From positions 1 to 64,000 of the forward strand of contig JAPPES010000127.1 in NCBI GenBank assembly GCA_028824125.1: DNA of 64,000 nucleotides, written 5' to 3'. Made by a program: the position numbers and the translations under genes. The notes beneath the pieces are model-generated. The model was not told where the DNA came from and made no database searches. It worked only from the letters and a program-made list of their open reading frames with translations. This document shows positions 32,114 to 40,323 of this stretch, piece by piece. The number at the start of each line of letters is the position of its first letter. Position 1 is the first letter of the stretch. The DNA comes from Candidatus Poribacteria bacterium. GTDB lineage: Bacteria; Poribacteria; WGA-4E; WGA-3G.

Positions 32114-33258
32114 CGGTGAGTTTCCCATTTATTCTGTTCTAACGGGACTCTTTGGATTTGTTTACCCGTTTTCATATCCCAAAGATCAATTTCCTGGCTA
32201 CCGCAAACTGCAAGAGTCCTGCCATCCGGACTAAATACCACCAAACTGCTGCCATGACCGCCGTTCCGCTCTCTGAATTTTCTTAGGAGTCGTCCCCTTT
32301 TCACATCCCATAAATAAACGCCCAAAAGATTGGAACTTACGAGAGTCCTGCCGTCCGGACTAAATGCAACGCAATTAGCCGGACCGAAAGAACCGCTAAG
32401 TCTTCCTCCTTCCAGATCCCTCGGACCCGTAGAATACCTCCACCGCCCTTCTTCGAGTGCTCGGATTTGTTGCCCCGTTTTCACATCCCATAAGCGGACG
32501 GGTTTGTCATGACCGCCACTTGCGAGCAGCGTTCCGTCTGGACTAAACGCCACGCTATGGACATTATGCGTATGCCCTGTAAGTGTTCGGAGGTGTTCTC
32601 CCGTTTTCACATCCCACAAACGCACTGTGCTATCACCCACAAAACTGCCCGTAGCGATCATCCTGCCATCCGGACTAAACGCCACTGAACTGGGAGGTCT
32701 CGTATGTCCTGTGAAAGTTCGGAGGCGTTTCCCTGTCTCCACATCAAACAGATGGAAACCGAACACACTGAGGGTATAGTCAGCATTCCCACCAGTTACC
32801 ATCGTCTTGCCATCCGGGCTAAACGCTACCATACCTGAAGCCCCTATTGTTTGGAGGGATTGTCCCGTTTTGGCATCCCACAGACGAAGGGACCCAGTAG
32901 CATTGAGAGTTGCAAGTATCTTGCCATCCGGGCTAAACGCAACCCGCCAGCCTCTCCCCTGATGTCCTTCCAATTTAACAGGATTATCAACTTTCTGAAC
33001 CTTTTTACCACGCATCTGAACATCGTAGAGCAAAATACCGAAGTTCCCTGCCACCACGAAACGCGTGCCATCGGGGGAAAACTTCATATCATTAATTCTA
33101 TACTTGTGCATTTTCACGCCATCACGTAAACTCTCTCGCCTTGCATCCTCTTTTGCATCCTCTATTGCATCTTGTAGTGAATCTTGGGCGAGACTGTTAA
33201 ATGTAAATGTGAATGCTATCAACAGTGCTGTAAAAATAAAACACAATCTATTTTTCAT
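32110..33258 (-). CDS. secreted WD40 protein, seven repeats (A)
   Basis: A 382-residue exported beta-propeller. A signal peptide ends near residue 24 (SLAQ); a charged segment (DAIEDAKEDARRESLRDG) follows; then about seven WD40 units, each with FSPDG(T/K/R) and LWDxKTG (for example LRLWDAKTGQ, VRLWDVKTGE, VRLWDVKTGQ, YLWDVKRGR). Seven units make a complete propeller, a scaffold for protein-protein contacts, here on the outer side of the inner membrane. AAGGAAC lies upstream of the ATG. It is a tandem paralogue of the gene at 33310-34407. Binding partner unknown. Confidence 0.85.
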   Translation of the reverse strand: MKNRLCFIFTALLIAFTFTFNSLAQDSLQDAIEDAKEDARRESLRDGVKMHKYRINDMKFSPDGTRFVVAGNFGILLYDVQMRGKKVQKVDNPVKLEGHQGRGWRVAFSPDGKILATLNATGSLRLWDAKTGQSLQTIGASGMVAFSPDGKTMVTGGNADYTLSVFGFHLFDVETGKRLRTFTGHTRPPSSVAFSPDGRMIATGSFVGDSTVRLWDVKTGEHLRTLTGHTHNVHSVAFSPDGTLLASGGHDKPVRLWDVKTGQQIRALEEGRWRYSTGPRDLEGGRLSGSFGPANCVAFSPDGRTLVSSNLLGVYLWDVKRGRLLRKFRERNGGHGSSLVVFSPDGRTLAVCGSQEIDLWDMKTGKQIQRVPLEQNKWETHR

Positions 33259-33319
33259 TAGTTAGTTCCTTAGTGTTGTTAAAATAAAACACAATCTATT
33301 TTTCATCGGTTAGTTCCTT
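33233..33319. repeat. tandem direct repeat, 39-bp units 48 bases apart
   Basis: AAAATAAAACACAATCTATT and the following TTTCAT(T/C)(A/G)GTTAGTTCCTT occur at 33233-33271 and again at 33281-33319. Each unit contains the first codons of a WD40-gene signal peptide (MKNRLCF in reverse). The extra copy leaves a vestigial start at 33306 that runs only 14 codons before a stop. This marks the junction of the tandem gene duplication. Confidence 0.75.
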
Positions 33320-34407
33320 TGGAATGATCGTACATCAGTGCCTTTGGGGTGACTTATGAGTTTTCGGAGCAGTTGTCCCGTCTTCACATCCCACAAATGG
33401 GCTTCAAATGGACCAGCACTTACGATCATCCTACCATCCGGACTAAACGCAATCAAGCGTCCGATAGCAAGTGGAGAAACTCGTCTGTAGGGCTTTATGA
33501 CTCTTGGTAAGCGTTGTCCCGTGTTCACATCCCATAGATCGATAATACCAGAACCAACGATACATGCGATCATCCTGCCATCCGGACTGAATGCAAAGTT
33601 GAAGGTAGGAGACGTATATATTGTTCGTAGGGGTTGTCCTGTGTGCGTATCCCACAGACGCACAGTTCTATCATTACTTGTACTTGCTATCATTTTGCCA
33701 TCCGGACTAAATGCTACCCACCATACCCTTTCCGTATGCCCGGTGAGTGTTCGAAGATTTTTGCCCGTGTGCGCATCCCACAGACGCACAGTTTTATCTT
33801 CACCAGCACTTACGATAGTTTTGCCATCCGGACTAAACGCAACACTTGGTATCGTTTTCGTATGTCCTTTGAATGTTCGGAGGATTTTTCCTGTGTCCAC
33901 ATCCAACAGATAGAAGGTTTTGCCAAAATTCCCATTTACGATAGTTCTACCATCCGGGCTAAACGCTACGGCCCCCCCGCCCAATTCTTTCCTGCGTCCT
34001 TTAAATGTTCGGAGGTTCCTACCTGTGTGCACATCCCATAAACGAACGGTATTGTCCTTCATGCTCCCTACCAACATATTGCCATCCGGGCTAAATGCAA
34101 TGCTACCGGCTGAATTCGTAAATTCTGTTATTTTGATGAATTGCATAAGTTCTTCACCTGTCTGGACATCCAAGAGCCAAATACCGCGGCTTCTCGCCAC
34201 TGCAAGCCGTGTGCCATCGGGAGAAAACTTTATATATTTGATGCCACCTTGCCCAGGCCCGGACAGCACTTCCGCGCCATCAGGGAGATCCCTCTGTTGT
34301 GGATCCCCCTGTTGTGGATCATCCTGCGGGGTTTGAGCAAGGCTGCTAAATGTAAATATGAGTGTTATCAATAGTGCAGGTAAAATTAAAAACAATCTAT
34401 TTTTCAT
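33310..34407 (-). CDS. secreted WD40 protein, seven repeats (B)
   Basis: A 365-residue exported propeller. The signal peptide (MKNRLFLILPALLITLIFTF then SSLAQ) is followed by a repetitive DDPQQGDPQQRDLPDG linker and seven WD40 units (IWLLDVQTGE, VRLWDVHTGR, FYLLDVDTGK, VRLWDAHTGK, VRLWDTHTGQ, IDLWDVNTGQ, HLWDVKTGQ). ATG at 34407 is chosen because AAGGAG lies upstream and the signal peptide begins there. It is first in the tandem WD40 set; gene A follows after the duplicated 48-base junction. Confidence 0.85.
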   Translation of the reverse strand: MKNRLFLILPALLITLIFTFSSLAQTPQDDPQQGDPQQRDLPDGAEVLSGPGQGGIKYIKFSPDGTRLAVARSRGIWLLDVQTGEELMQFIKITEFTNSAGSIAFSPDGNMLVGSMKDNTVRLWDVHTGRNLRTFKGRRKELGGGAVAFSPDGRTIVNGNFGKTFYLLDVDTGKILRTFKGHTKTIPSVAFSPDGKTIVSAGEDKTVRLWDAHTGKNLRTLTGHTERVWWVAFSPDGKMIASTSNDRTVRLWDTHTGQPLRTIYTSPTFNFAFSPDGRMIACIVGSGIIDLWDVNTGQRLPRVIKPYRRVSPLAIGRLIAFSPDGRMIVSAGPFEAHLWDVKTGQLLRKLISHPKGTDVRSFQRN

Positions 34408-34623
34408 GGATGTGTTCTCCTTTTTTGTTGTGCAAAACATCTATTTGGGTAGAAAAACGTGGACTAAATATAAATCATTTTAACGTTGCATTTATTCTAC
34501 TATGGGTTGGATTAAATGTCAAGTGTCCTGTCTGAATCGCGGATTTATCGGATTTCACAGATTTCGCGGATTATCCCTTCATATAGTAGATTTTAGAATT
34601 ACTTTGACATTGTTATCGGTGCT

Positions 34624-34777
34624 GTAGCACAAACTATATGAAGATTAAAAAATAAATTGGGTAATTTGGCGAGGTTAGGAAACCTCGCCAGCAGAGATGT
34701 ACACCTGCTGCTGGCGAGGTTTCCTAACCTCGCCCCTTACCGAAATATTTATTTAAACTTCATACAGTTTGTGGGAC
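34624..34777. repeat. MITE-like element with nested hairpins
   Basis: Ends GTAGCACAAACTATATGAAG (34624 onward) and CTTCATACAGTTTGTG (to about 34774) form imperfect terminal inverted repeats of about 20-30 bp. Inside, GGCGAGGTTAGGAAACCTCGCC (34668-34689) is itself palindromic and is repeated in reverse complement at 34713-34734. A partial copy lies at 9126-9224. It occupies the centre of the 500-base gap between the WD40 B gene and the gene at 34917. Confidence 0.75.
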
Positions 34778-34790
34778 AACATCCGCGGTA

Positions 34791-34812
34791 GGTTCGGTTT
34801 CCTAACCGAACC
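34791..34812. repeat. hairpin repeat GGTTCGGTT/AACCGAACC
   Basis: A perfect nine-base-pair stem with a TCCT loop, related in reverse orientation to 105-126. Confidence 0.55.
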
Positions 34813-34855
34813 GAACATAATGTTCAATTAATTCTAAGGTCTACTATAAAAGAGA

Positions 34856-34883
34856 AGACAGGTAACTGTAAAGCCACCTGTCT
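34856..34883 (-). terminator. possible terminator after the secreted-protein gene
   Basis: AGACAGGT and ACCTGTCT form a perfect eight-base-pair stem with a 12-base loop; on the minus strand a T-rich tract (TCTCTTTTAT) follows. It lies 34 bases after the stop at 34917. Half of this hairpin recurs near 31951, next to the gene remnant. Confidence 0.5.
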
Positions 34884-34916
34884 GTTGTTATTCGGACTGA
34901 TAAGTGTGACATGATT

Positions 34917-35741
34917 TTACTCTAACGACACAGTTGCAGTATAAGTCTCCTCATACTGAGACTGATCTGACCACCGGTAAATAACCGCGGTTATCAGAAA
35001 ATCCCCAGTATGCATCGCACCACTTGGGTACGTATAAGACATCGTTGCCTCAGTCGTAGTACCGTCACCAGAGTCCCCCTCTATATATTCTCCGCGTTCA
35101 CTTGTATGCCAAGGTGCCTTGACATACCAATCCACCCAATAATAGGGATCAGCTGTGTAAAGCACATACCCGTGTGTTTCGCCGGGGGAAGGAGTATCAG
35201 TTGGATCTATGGGGAATATGCCCAATTGTGGTTCGGGTTCGAGTTCGGGATTTGGTTGTGGTGGAAACTCACGAGGAGGATCAGGCATCGGTCCCACAAC
35301 GGCGAAAGTAGACGCTGAATGCGAAACGCCGGCTGACGTTTCTCCGTCAGAATCTGCCTCAACAAGACATTGATGTTTTTCACCAAAAAGGGGTAGATAT
35401 TTAGAATCGTAGAACTCTCCATCAACCTGGCCAAATTCATCTAGGACAAGATTAGGATTATCCGCTTGCGTTTTCTCAAAAATTGTTTCACCAGGAAAAG
35501 GTGCAGCGGCTGTTATTCTATAGAATTTTAATTTATAACTACCGTCTCTTGCAAAGGGATCAGTACATTGAGCGCTTGCAAACAAATGTACATGTAATCT
35601 GTTATTATAAATTCCGCCAGTGCGATAGGCCGATGCGGAAGCTTTATAGGGACCGTCTTCAGCATAATTTGCTGAGATATCACTAACGAAGAAAATTACG
35701 CATAAAAAGACAATTAGTAAAAGAACATTGGACAATTTCAT
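34917..35741 (-). CDS. secreted protein of unknown function
   Basis: A 274-residue exported protein. A signal peptide (MKLSNVLLLIVFLCVIFFVS, cleavage near ISA at 24) precedes an N-terminal beta-rich domain with two Cys residues (QCTDPF, KHQCLVEADSDGE) that may bond. A proline/glutamate-rich linker follows (PDPPREFPPQPNPELEPEP, about 155-173), then a C-terminal domain with aromatic residues (TADPYYWVDWYVKAPW). I do not recognise a family. AAGGAG precedes the ATG. It is the last gene of the sigma-factor cluster (36512-37204) and could be its exported target or partner. Confidence 0.65.
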   Translation of the reverse strand: MKLSNVLLLIVFLCVIFFVSDISANYAEDGPYKASASAYRTGGIYNNRLHVHLFASAQCTDPFARDGSYKLKFYRITAAAPFPGETIFEKTQADNPNLVLDEFGQVDGEFYDSKYLPLFGEKHQCLVEADSDGETSAGVSHSASTFAVVGPMPDPPREFPPQPNPELEPEPQLGIFPIDPTDTPSPGETHGYVLYTADPYYWVDWYVKAPWHTSERGEYIEGDSGDGTTTEATMSYTYPSGAMHTGDFLITAVIYRWSDQSQYEETYTATVSLE

Positions 35742-35751
35742 TATATTCTCC

Positions 35752-35943
35752 TTACCTCGGTAAATCGAGGAATTTGTAGGGGTCTATACCCCCATCTGGA
35801 TATTCATAAACTTTTATATCTGATGTCTCAAAATCACTATTTACGTCTGTGCGTTCAAACCCTTGGTCAGTTAGGTTTGCAGATTTCCACTTTTCAGTAG
35901 TATCAGGGTTACCCATGACTCGTGTGGCATACCTTTGCCCTAC
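35752..35943 (-). pseudogene. frameshifted 3' end of the sigma-linked membrane protein gene
   Basis: In the frame shifted by one base relative to the end of the gene at 35940-36515, an open stretch continues to a TAA at 35752-35754: EYVGQRYATRVMGNPDTTEK, then ending DGGIDPYKFLDLPR. A separate ATG at 35916 would give a 54-residue protein, but no ribosome site is obvious. Adding one C to the run of five C at 35950-35954 (minus-strand GGCCCCCAG) would join both parts. It is therefore probably the true C-terminus of the upstream protein. Confidence 0.6.
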
Positions 35944-36515
35944 GTACTCTGGGGGCCTTCTTCAACGTAATGCCATTGGACGTAAAGGACACCAGGAATA
36001 GTCGGATAAATGAGACCATTGCTATTATTAAAGATGGCACCTGTAGTTTGTGTGCCCTGTTTCCATAACTTAATACGGACTCGGACTAACAGCTCATGCT
36101 CTGGCGTGGCATTATCCCAAAGCTGTACCCTCGCCCGATTCGGATAATCGGCAGGAACTTCAGGATACGGGCCAAATCCAAAGGGAGAGGTCCGCGCGTC
36201 CGCAGCTAAGTCTATATTTTTCTGATATGTGTCGGTTTTTTGTGTTGTCGTCTCTGTGGGAACCGACATATCTTCCACAGATTCAGACCTACTTTCTACA
36301 AATTCAAAGGATTCTGTCGGTGGCACGTCTGTTTGGTTAGATTTCTGTGCCTTTTGCGACATATCCCCTTGAAGGGTAATATCATCGGTAGCCGATAACT
36401 GTTGTTGAAATGATGCTACATCGTGTTTGTACCAGAGGTGGCATAGCACTGCGAAAACAATCAGAAAAACGAAACCACCGATACACCATCTGTTTGTTAA
36501 GATGTCGCGAATCAT
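35940..36515 (-). CDS. membrane protein coupled to ECF sigma factor
   Basis: A 191-residue protein as it stands. Residues 10-30 form one membrane helix (WCIGGFVFLIVFAVLCHLWY); a Ser/Thr/Glu-rich low-complexity region (about 40-100) follows; then a C-terminal domain with FGFGPYPEVPADYP, LLVRVRIKLWKQG and IPGVLYVQW. Its start overlaps the sigma-factor stop (ATGA at 36512-36515), so translation is coupled. A single-pass protein next to an ECF sigma factor suggests an anti-sigma or signal-transducing partner, but it lacks a recognisable zinc anti-sigma motif. The reading frame probably continued into 35752-35943 before a one-base shift. Confidence 0.65.
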   Translation of the reverse strand: MIRDILTNRWCIGGFVFLIVFAVLCHLWYKHDVASFQQQLSATDDITLQGDMSQKAQKSNQTDVPPTESFEFVESRSESVEDMSVPTETTTQKTDTYQKNIDLAADARTSPFGFGPYPEVPADYPNRARVQLWDNATPEHELLVRVRIKLWKQGTQTTGAIFNNSNGLIYPTIPGVLYVQWHYVEEGPQST

Positions 36516-37204
36516 ACTATCCCTCTGTTTATTAAATCGTCGAGTACCTCTGGATATTCCGCCTTAAGCCAGGTTCTCATTTTCTTTTTTGCCTTATGTA
36601 TTCGAACGTTAACGGTACTCGCTTTAATTCCCAATTTCTCGGCAATCTCTGTGTTTTTCATCCCATCAAGGTACAACCAAAACGCTTCGTTTTCGGATGG
36701 TGGAAGTTGTTCTATCAGGTTGAAAGCAATTTGCAGATGTTCTTTGTTAATCGCTTTTCGTTCTGGTACCTGATGTGTATGAGTGCTTAACTCGCCTATT
36801 TCCATCAGGTTATTAATGACACCAAGCGATTCTTGGACCTCTCGGCGTCTGTCCGCTTTCTTAAGCCATTCCCCCATTTTTCCTAAAGCAATTCGATTAA
36901 GCCACCCCGGAAAACTTTCGGGTTTTTGAAGATCGTTTATTTGGACCATTGCCTCAAGGAGTGTTTCTTGTACGAGATCGTTCAAATCCTCAGCGTTTGT
37001 GATTCCCCAATTGAAGAAAAATCCACGAAGTCTATCACTGTGTCGCAAGTAGAGGATATCCCATGCTTCTTTGGCACCGTGTCGATATGTTCGGACAAGG
37101 TCTGCATCGCTCCAATCTGGATTGGGTTCCACCCGATTTTGCATTTTGGGAAGGATTCCCTTTTCATAAGAATTAAGTGCCAAAATTGGGCAAAAGATTA
37201 CCAA
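36512..37204 (-). CDS. ECF-type RNA polymerase sigma factor
   Basis: A sigma-70-family extracytoplasmic-function factor. Region 2 covers about residues 32-105 (DLVRTYRHGAKEAWDILYLR; EDLNDLVQETLLEAMVQI; SFPGWLNRIALGKMGEWLKK) and region 4 about 160-215 (LPPSENEAFWLYLDGMKNTE, then IAEKLGIKASTVNVRIHKAK, a helix-turn-helix). The 230-residue form starts with TTG at 37204, preceded by GGGAG; an ATG at 37144 would give 210 residues. It should direct transcription of a small regulon, possibly including itself and the coupled membrane protein. Confidence 0.88.
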   Translation of the reverse strand: MVIFCPILALNSYEKGILPKMQNRVEPNPDWSDADLVRTYRHGAKEAWDILYLRHSDRLRGFFFNWGITNAEDLNDLVQETLLEAMVQINDLQKPESFPGWLNRIALGKMGEWLKKADRRREVQESLGVINNLMEIGELSTHTHQVPERKAINKEHLQIAFNLIEQLPPSENEAFWLYLDGMKNTEIAEKLGIKASTVNVRIHKAKKKMRTWLKAEYPEVLDDLINRGIV

Positions 37205-37415
37205 TTTTCTCCCACTATTGAACTTTTATGCATAAAATGTTATAAATAGTTACATTCCTACATTTTTGTATTTATAGACACACATTTTATGTGTTCATGA
37301 AGTATGTGCATAAATCGGGGAAAAGTTACCTTAAGATTTCATTTTTTTCTAAAAACTCAAATATTCCGAAAATTTTCTCCTCCTTTTTCGGTAAATATAC
37401 GCTCCATTTTTGTAC

Positions 37416-37445
37416 TTGCCTAATCTGTTAAAGTTGTGCTAAACT
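37416..37445 (+). promoter_or_regulatory. possible promoter for the cupin gene
   Basis: TTGCCT at 37416-37421 and TAAACT at 37440-37445 with an 18-base spacer, 26 bases before the ATG at 37472. Match is moderate. The rest of 37205-37415 is AT-rich with no gene seen; it should also hold the divergent promoter of the sigma factor. Confidence 0.35.
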
Positions 37446-37471
37446 ATAGCAAAAACCGAATTGAGAAATAG

Positions 37472-37846
37472 ATGTCCTCTATAACAGATCCATCTAAAGT
37501 GCTATCAGAGATATTGATGACAGAAAAGCCGTGGGGGCGTTTTATCCAATATGTCCTGAACCAACCGGTAACCGTCAAAATTTTAGAGGTCCATGCTGGC
37601 GAACAGGTAAGTTATCAATACCATCTCCATCGGAGTGAACTGTGGATCCCGCTTGACGAAGGCGCATGTATTCGGCTTGAGAATGAAGTGCTACATCCTG
37701 AGCCGATGGAGCCGGTTTTTATTCCGCAAGGTGCAAAACATCAACTCATTGGTGAATCTCACAGCTACAGAATACTGGAAATCGCTTTCGGGCATTTTGA
37801 TGAAGAGGACATTGTCCGACTTGACGATAAATATGGACGGGTTTAA
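37472..37846 (+). CDS. mannose-6-phosphate isomerase-like cupin protein
   Basis: A 124-residue single-domain cupin. The barrel motifs are visible as YQYHLHRSELWIPLDEGACI (about 48-67) and EPVFIPQGAKHQLIGE (about 80-95), close to the C-terminal cupin of type II phosphomannose isomerase/mannose-1-phosphate guanylyltransferase. The metal ligands would be the His and Glu residues in these segments. TEKPWGRFIQY near the start is typical of the family (KPWGxF). Alone, without the nucleotidyl-transferase domain, the protein could be an isomerase or a sugar-binding accessory. Start may be ATG 37472 or the ATG at residue 16. Confidence 0.8.
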   Translation: MSSITDPSKVLSEILMTEKPWGRFIQYVLNQPVTVKILEVHAGEQVSYQYHLHRSELWIPLDEGACIRLENEVLHPEPMEPVFIPQGAKHQLIGESHSYRILEIAFGHFDEEDIVRLDDKYGRV

Positions 37847-37902
37847 AAGAAAGGTTTATAGTCCACTTTAAAAAAAACAATATATTTTTTAAGGAGACAA
37901 CC

Positions 37903-38682
37903 ATGAATCACCTGATACGTTTTCGCTTATGGATATGTGTTGTTCTGTTTTTTAACTTGATTATGTTAGGGTTTGGACAGGGAGAAAAAGCAGAAACCCT
38001 TGTAGGACATTGGACGTTTGAGAAAGGTGTTGAACTGGAAGATATAACAGGCAACTTTGCTGATATTACACTCATGGGTGCTGAAATTAAGGATGGACAA
38101 TTGAACGTTGCTCTCGGCAAATGGGCAATCGCCAGTGGCTATGACGGGCCGGATATTGAGGTAAAAACGCTGGTGTCGTGGGTTATCATGGATGATCTTG
38201 ATGTGCAAGCAGGTTCAATATTAACCATTGATCGTCTCTCCGATCCGACATTTGACGGAATTGTTTTTGGGGAACGCCAGCATCATCGTTGGATGGCAGG
38301 GAGCGGATGGTTTCACCGTACCCAAGACCCGGAACCCGGTTTTGAAGAAAAGGAAACAGGGGTGTTGATTATGATGGCGATCTCGTATGAAAATGATAAC
38401 GGCACTGCACACATGAGAATATACCGTAACGGAGACAAAATTGGTGACTACAAACTTGGCCAATTCGTGTCGTTTGCAAACAACGATGCTGAGGCTATTT
38501 GGGGTAAACGCCATGGCGGTGTAGCTGGAGGCCCTGGCGATCTTGACGTTCACATCGAAGATTCACGAATCTATGCTGCTGTTCTCAGTCAAGCAGAGAT
38601 TAAGAAGTTGTTGCCAGACACGCTTGAAGTGGAAGCACATGGCAAACTCACCACTACCTGGGCAGGGCTAAAGATAAGGTAA
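37903..38682 (+). CDS. secreted LamG/concanavalin-like protein
   Basis: A 259-residue exported protein. After a signal peptide (WICVVLFFNLIMLGFGQ, about 9-25), LVGHWTFEKGVELEDITGNFADITLMGAEI is the opening of a LamG-like (concanavalin A-like) jelly-roll, and the end DVHIEDSRIYAAVLSQAEIKKL matches its closing strand and helix. Such domains bind carbohydrate or protein ligands. AAGGAG lies upstream of the ATG. It stands between the cupin and glucose-6-phosphate isomerase genes in the same direction. Confidence 0.78.
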   Translation: MNHLIRFRLWICVVLFFNLIMLGFGQGEKAETLVGHWTFEKGVELEDITGNFADITLMGAEIKDGQLNVALGKWAIASGYDGPDIEVKTLVSWVIMDDLDVQAGSILTIDRLSDPTFDGIVFGERQHHRWMAGSGWFHRTQDPEPGFEEKETGVLIMMAISYENDNGTAHMRIYRNGDKIGDYKLGQFVSFANNDAEAIWGKRHGGVAGGPGDLDVHIEDSRIYAAVLSQAEIKKLLPDTLEVEAHGKLTTTWAGLKIR

Positions 38683-38791
38683 ACGTTTGTAAACGCAGTT
38701 TTCAAATCAAGCCTATAAGAGGACATTCACATATTTTGGGTATTACTTGTAAAAGAAATCGGATTTTTGGAGGTAATAAGGAACAATATCA

Positions 38792-40225
38792 ATGAATTCA
38801 AGTGTAAAACAGATAGAATTGGGTAACGATTCAGGTTTGAGACTCAAAATGCTTGTCTGTGCAGGGACAGAGGAGCAAGATGAAGGGGGTTTAGTTGATG
38901 AACGTTTGGACAATATACAAGCACTCTTCACAGAGGAGGTGGACGCGCCGCTCTCTGTCTTAGAACAACACCTGCGTGCATGGACTCGCAGCCATCTTCA
39001 AAAAGAACATATTCAACAGGTACTTGCCTTGTCTACCAAAGCGAGAGACGACTTTTCTGTTTTTGTAACTGTCGGCATAGGCGGGTCTGATTTAAGCGCA
39101 CGTGTGTTTCACGAAATCGCCAATCATCCGTATCACAATCTATTGTCAACTTCTGAACGGGGTGGGGCACCAGAGGTCTACTTTATAGGTGATACGTTTG
39201 ATCCTTTTCGGTTGAAAGCATTGCTTGAGATGTTGAAATCGCGCAACCTGTTAGACAAAACGCTTTTCAATGTCATCAGCAAATCGGGCAAAACAGGTGA
39301 ACCCTTCGCGACGTTAATGATTATTCGGGATAGACTTCAACAAGAATTTGGGGAATGGCGAAACCAGATTATCGCAACTACAGGGTTAACTGAAAAAAGT
39401 ATTCTCTATCAATTCCATCAGGAATCTCCGTTTTACGGTATCCTTCCTGTTCCCGAAGGTGTCGGTGGTCGTTTTTCCGCTTTTTCACCTGTCGGTTTAT
39501 TCTTTTTGGCGATGACAGCAGGGATTGAAGAGACTCCAGAGGATAGAATAAACGCTGCGATTGACGGTGTCCAACGCGCAGCTGAAAGTTTTCAGCTGCC
39601 TTATGCGCATCCCAATAACACCGCGTACCACTTTGCCCTATGGCTTGACTCCGTTGAGAAATATTATGGGGCAAGTAGCATTGTTTTCTATAATTACGCT
39701 GACAACAGTCGACTCGGTGAATGGTTTGTTCAACTCTATACCGAATCAATTCAGGAACGAGGTATCGGTTCTAACGTTATTGCTGCAAAAGGTCCCACGA
39801 GTAATCATTCTATCCTCAACGGTATCCTTGCTGGTCCGAGGGATAAGGCAGTTATGTTTATTCATTGGGAGGACCTTGGCACTGACTTAACAATCCCGTG
39901 TGGAAATGAAGAAAGTGGATTAGAGGCATTTGAAGGACTTTCAATGAACGAGAGTCAGACTGCCTCCTATCGTGGAACAGAGATGGATTTTACCGAGAAG
40001 GGAATTCCGACTGTTACGTTAACGCTCCCCACACGAAATATCAGCAATGTGTGTCAATTGATGCGAACCTTAATGGATACCGTCGCTGTAAAAGGTAGGT
40101 TACAGGAACTTCATTTTACCGATGGTGTCCCAATGCTTGCGGAAGAGTTAACTTACCATCAATCGGCTGTTGAAGGATATAAACAGCGCACTGAACAAAT
40201 TGCACGTGAAATGAAAAGGTATTAA
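38792..40225 (+). CDS. pgi: glucose-6-phosphate isomerase
   Basis: Interconverts glucose-6-phosphate and fructose-6-phosphate in glycolysis. In 477 residues the SIS-fold motifs are present: VGIGGSDLSARV (about 93-104), NVISKSGKTGEP (about 161-172, phosphate-binding), GVGGRFSAFSPVGL (about 221-234), a Glu in WFVQLYTESIQERG (about 313-326) and a catalytic-type His in GPTSNHSILNG (about 336-346). It is shorter than the 550-residue E. coli enzyme and resembles the compact bacterial form. AAGGA lies before the ATG. Carbon metabolism neighbours are the cupin and, further off, transketolase. Confidence 0.92.
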   Translation: MNSSVKQIELGNDSGLRLKMLVCAGTEEQDEGGLVDERLDNIQALFTEEVDAPLSVLEQHLRAWTRSHLQKEHIQQVLALSTKARDDFSVFVTVGIGGSDLSARVFHEIANHPYHNLLSTSERGGAPEVYFIGDTFDPFRLKALLEMLKSRNLLDKTLFNVISKSGKTGEPFATLMIIRDRLQQEFGEWRNQIIATTGLTEKSILYQFHQESPFYGILPVPEGVGGRFSAFSPVGLFFLAMTAGIEETPEDRINAAIDGVQRAAESFQLPYAHPNNTAYHFALWLDSVEKYYGASSIVFYNYADNSRLGEWFVQLYTESIQERGIGSNVIAAKGPTSNHSILNGILAGPRDKAVMFIHWEDLGTDLTIPCGNEESGLEAFEGLSMNESQTASYRGTEMDFTEKGIPTVTLTLPTRNISNVCQLMRTLMDTVAVKGRLQELHFTDGVPMLAEELTYHQSAVEGYKQRTEQIAREMKRY

Positions 40226-40323
40226 CGGTATTTTATAGTCAAATTTATAAATGTCTGTCCGCTTTGTTCGAAATAACCGCGTTCGTAGTGGTCCAATTTA
40301 TTGTGTCTTTCAGGAACGTATAT

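Noticed and set aside
33497..34374. Plus-strand frames across the WD40 B gene with regular repeats
   Set aside because: The apparent repeats (LPSGLNA) are the antisense reading of FSPDG codons in the WD40 units.
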